Assembly (NCBI RefSeq): GCF_018691265.1
Contig: NW_024881324.1
Location: 10,357,730 to 10,421,729 of the forward strand
From: Tyto alba
Taxonomy: Eukaryota > Chordata > Aves > Strigiformes > Tytonidae
DNA length: 64,000 bases
Direction: 5' to 3'
Shown here: one piece after another, positions 61,196-64,000 of the stretch
How the letters are laid out: every line of letters starts with the position of its first letter
Position numbering within the stretch: the first letter of the stretch is position 1
The notes under the pieces: model-generated
What the model was told of the DNA's origin: nothing
Databases searched by the model: none
Seen by the model: the letters and a program-made list of their open reading frames with translations, nothing else
Made by a program: the position numbers and the translations under genes

Positions 61196-64000
61196 GTTCT
61201 GCTCCTGGTGAGACAACCAGATCCTCAGGAGAAATTCTGATCAAAGTTCTCTACATCCAACAGAGCAACATTTCAAGTGAGGTCTTTTCTCTGGCACCAG
61301 CATTTGAAGATGGAGCAGATTCATTTAACACACCTGAAAAAAAAAAAAAACCCAAACCAAACCAAACAAAACCCAAACTAACATTCATCAGCTGCTTCAT
61401 TTCAATACTTTGAAATGCAGGTGGATAGGAGCCACAGCTAGCAACAGCTACTGGCCCCAGCAGTGATTTAAGTACCTGCTGAGGGACACTGGGCAGACCA
61501 CTTGCGAGATTTTACAGGCACAAGACCTCTGCCAAGTCCAGAGAAATGCTCATCCCCAGGCGGTGGAACCGTCCTTCGGCAGAGAAACGGGGCAGAAAGG
61601 GAGGCTGGCTGTCGGAACGGGCAGCAGCTCCGACAGACCCATGCCTGGATGCCTGCTGTCCTCCAGAAGGGAAAGCTCTTGTCAGCAGGTGGCTGAGGAA
61701 CACCGAGGGGGCAAAGCTGGAATTAAAGATACTCCAGAGCAAGGGATAAGGCAGTACGACAAGAATAAGAGCTGTTGCTCTTAGAAAAAAGATGAAACTT
61801 ATGGTGGAGTAACTTCCTTGTGCCCAGGGCATGGATGGATGTGCTCCTCCAGATCTTCTGGGAGCTCTTGAATGTCTTGTGAAGGCATTGCTGAAAGATA
61901 TTCACCTGAGGCTGAGCTGAAGTCAGATGACAGTCTTCTCTTTAACATATTTTTCCTCTTCTTTTTGAAGTACTTTTTCATGAAATGCAGTTTTGCAGAA
62001 GCATATAACTTGTTTTAGGAACTGATTGTTTTCCCCGGGTTTTATTTTTATATTTACGTGCTTGTGAAACCAAGCTCCCTTAATACCCTGTGGTCAGCTG
62101 TTGGGAAACCCAGCCTGTGTGACAGCGCATGAACCTGTGCAATATAAAGCAATACCATAACATGATTGAATTCTCAATGCTTTCATTCTCCCGAGCAGCT
62201 ATTGAGATCACAGAAACCTAAGTGGCAAATAAAGGGATGCAAAGGGCAACCGTGTGGGGTATGAAGTCATTCTACCACTGTATTGGTACAGGCTTATGAA
62301 CAGAAGTTTTTGTATGAATGTTAAAATGCTCATGTTCTGCAGGTAGTTATTAATCCAGACACAGGTTCCACCCTTCGTTATTACAGTGTCTGGGAAGGAT
62401 TTTTAAACTGAGCCTGCTTTCCAGAACATATCTTCATTTGTTCTATCTTGCGTTTAAAAGCAAAGAATAAGAGTCCAGGGTATATCCATTTCTTTATATG
62501 AGCAAATAATGTTTATGTCTACAATTTCACTATATTGCCAGTGACGAATGGAACTCAAATTGAAGAGGATTTACAGCCCAGAGTTTGCAAACTAAATACA
62601 AATATTTACTTTTGTCTCATCCATTCATCCCAGTTGTCCCACAAACCTGTGACAGCATACTTATATCCTTCATATTTATCACTCCCCCAAGCTGCAGTTC
62701 ACCCCCTGGGTTGAGGAATCTAGCTATTTAAAGGAAACCTGCACCATCTGTCGCACACCCTACTCTTGCTGACGAGTTTATCTGATGATCCCCCAGAGGG
62801 AGACCGAATCGGAAGCTCTGGCAACCCAGGGCTTACGATTTCAGCACTGGAGGCCAGACATTAACAGGTGCCAGCTAATACGCTGTCCCTGGTCTAATAG
62901 GCTAGTCTTTTTTTTTTTTTTTTTTCCTTATGGTGGAGTTTTTTCCTCCCTCATCTTTAAAATTTCTGTTTGGTCAGTACTAAATAATTATATGATCATT
63001 TAGTAAGGAAAAAATGACATAATTTTCTTCCATATCAGGTCAATTGACAAATGCTGTGCAGGCTGGAGATAAATCAAGTACCGCTATTAGTGTTTCAGAG
63101 CCTCTGAGGTCTATGGACAAGGAAAGCACCTTTAAAAGAGGGTTCCCTGTGAGTAAATGATTATCAACAGGGAAGAAAAGAAGATGAGACGGTGCTTTAG
63201 ATAAGGGTACCTGAATATATTTGGTCATTGCCACATTTGGTGCCGCACGGTAGCACATCTGGTCACTAGCTGGTGCTTCAGAAAGCTGTGGGTCTTTGTT
63301 AGGTCCTCTGCCCTCCTGGCCAGACACGTGAGGACACTCCAGTTATTTTAGCTGCAGGATTAATCATCTGCTGCCTTTTCAGATGAGCTTTATTTTTAAA
63401 GCTTTCCACGTATTCTTACACCAAGCTAGGCTTCTTTGGTGGCGGATACTTTTTCCTCACTAGCCAAGCACTGTTATTTTCCAGCGATGTGGCCCGTGGT
63501 AGATTTCAAATCATTCCTCAGTAGCCGAGTAATCCCCTACTTGCTGGGGACATCCCAGGCTCATTCGACTTTTGCAGCGCTTTGGCACCAGCGGCTGGTC
63601 CAAGCCGTGCGCTCATAGCTCACTCCCACTCCCACTCCCAGGTGGGTTTGGTTCCCCCGGGGTGCTGGGGCCAGGTTCACATCCTCCTCCCAACAGCGTG
63701 CTTGATCTGTGAGAGGATTTCTCTGTTGTGCCTTGTTTTCCAATAATCTCTTCTCCTCTGCTTCCAAACAGGAGATTCAATAGTAATACTTGACTACAGG
63801 CGGAAGGGCAAGTGAATCCTCCTCTCCAAGCCAATCTCTCCGTGAATGCTGAAGCCATGAAGTAGAGGAAAATAAATGCAGCTGTGATAAATCCTTTCTC
63901 CAATGCATTGCAGCTTCTAGTGGAGCCATTATGTCATCGGGCATATGGAACACCTGTGGAAAATATGAAATGTTTGCCTCTTACATGATAACTCCGCAAC
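61196..64000. other. Downstream flank, no gene seen
   Basis: After the candidate poly(A) signal there are a CCAAA tract (61.34 kb), a T run (about 62910-62926) and three CACTCC units at 63621-63640. No exon of a neighbouring gene is recognisable up to the end of the window. Confidence 0.55.
61337..61378. repeat. A-rich CCAAA tract
   Basis: A(14) followed by CCCAAACCAAACCAAAC units. It lies about 160 bases past the candidate poly(A) signal. Confidence 0.92.

Noticed and set aside
1..64000. Search for tRNA, rRNA, snRNA genes, CRISPR arrays, LTR retroviruses or bacterial-type systems
   Set aside because: No such sequence was recognised on reading. The window is vertebrate nuclear DNA, and a covariance-model or LTR search would be needed to exclude faint cases.

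Overview
The window is nuclear DNA from a vertebrate, almost certainly a bird. Three things point there. Chicken-repeat-1 (CR1) LINE pieces of avian type lie at about 2992-3868 and 10132-10250, and an older sauropsid-type CR1 relic lies at about 33640-34350. The base composition is AT-leaning with CpG confined to small patches. The one recognisable gene is compact for its family. There are no operons, phage, CRISPR arrays or bacterial features, and most long open frames are chance frames or repeat-derived.

The only protein-coding gene I can support is a six-exon gene on the + strand, spanning 31393-60747. It encodes a roughly 227-residue multi-pass membrane protein of the AIG1/FAR-17a (TMEM-type) family. 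It is best called ADTRP (androgen-dependent TFPI-regulating protein, a fatty-acid-ester-of-hydroxy-fatty-acid hydrolase). The coding exons are 31393-31545, 39040-39174, 40628-40729, 52090-52205, 57197-57348 and 60722-60747. All have GT-AG splice sites and compatible phases (0, 0, 0, 2, 1). The reconstructed numbering puts the family's Thr/His active-site pair at Thr47 and His131, the positions described for human ADTRP. The first and last exons are the least certain ends: an acceptor-like AG sits 7 bases before the ATG, and the last exon adds only seven and a bit codons.

Layout. 1-31.4 kb is upstream, gene-poor DNA with a CR1 copy, several CpG-rich patches (about 1.1-1.3, 7.4-7.6 and 18.2-18.4 kb), a GC-richer block at 14.5-18.4 kb, a possible MIR-like SINE relic near 25.7 kb and one orphan exon-like segment on the - strand (26421-26551). 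31.4-60.7 kb is the gene. Its introns carry a 46-bp minisatellite, the old CR1 relic interrupted by a 27-base A run, a CpG-dense 10-bp repeat cluster in intron 3, and microsatellites. 60.7-64 kb is the probable 3' UTR with a poly(A) signal at 61170, followed by intergenic DNA. Between these I see only simple repeats (A/T runs of 22-28 bases, CAAA/CCAAA tracts) and a few stretches that look like candidate conserved non-coding elements.

I did not find an undescribed biological system. The points most worth checking are the orphan exon-like segment at 26.4 kb, the spliceable open frame with adjacent CpG/10-bp repeats at 46.0-46.4 kb, the terminal exon of the gene, and the promoter-like patch near 1.1 kb. 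All repeat and homology statements come from reading and remembered family features; no alignment or database search was run.
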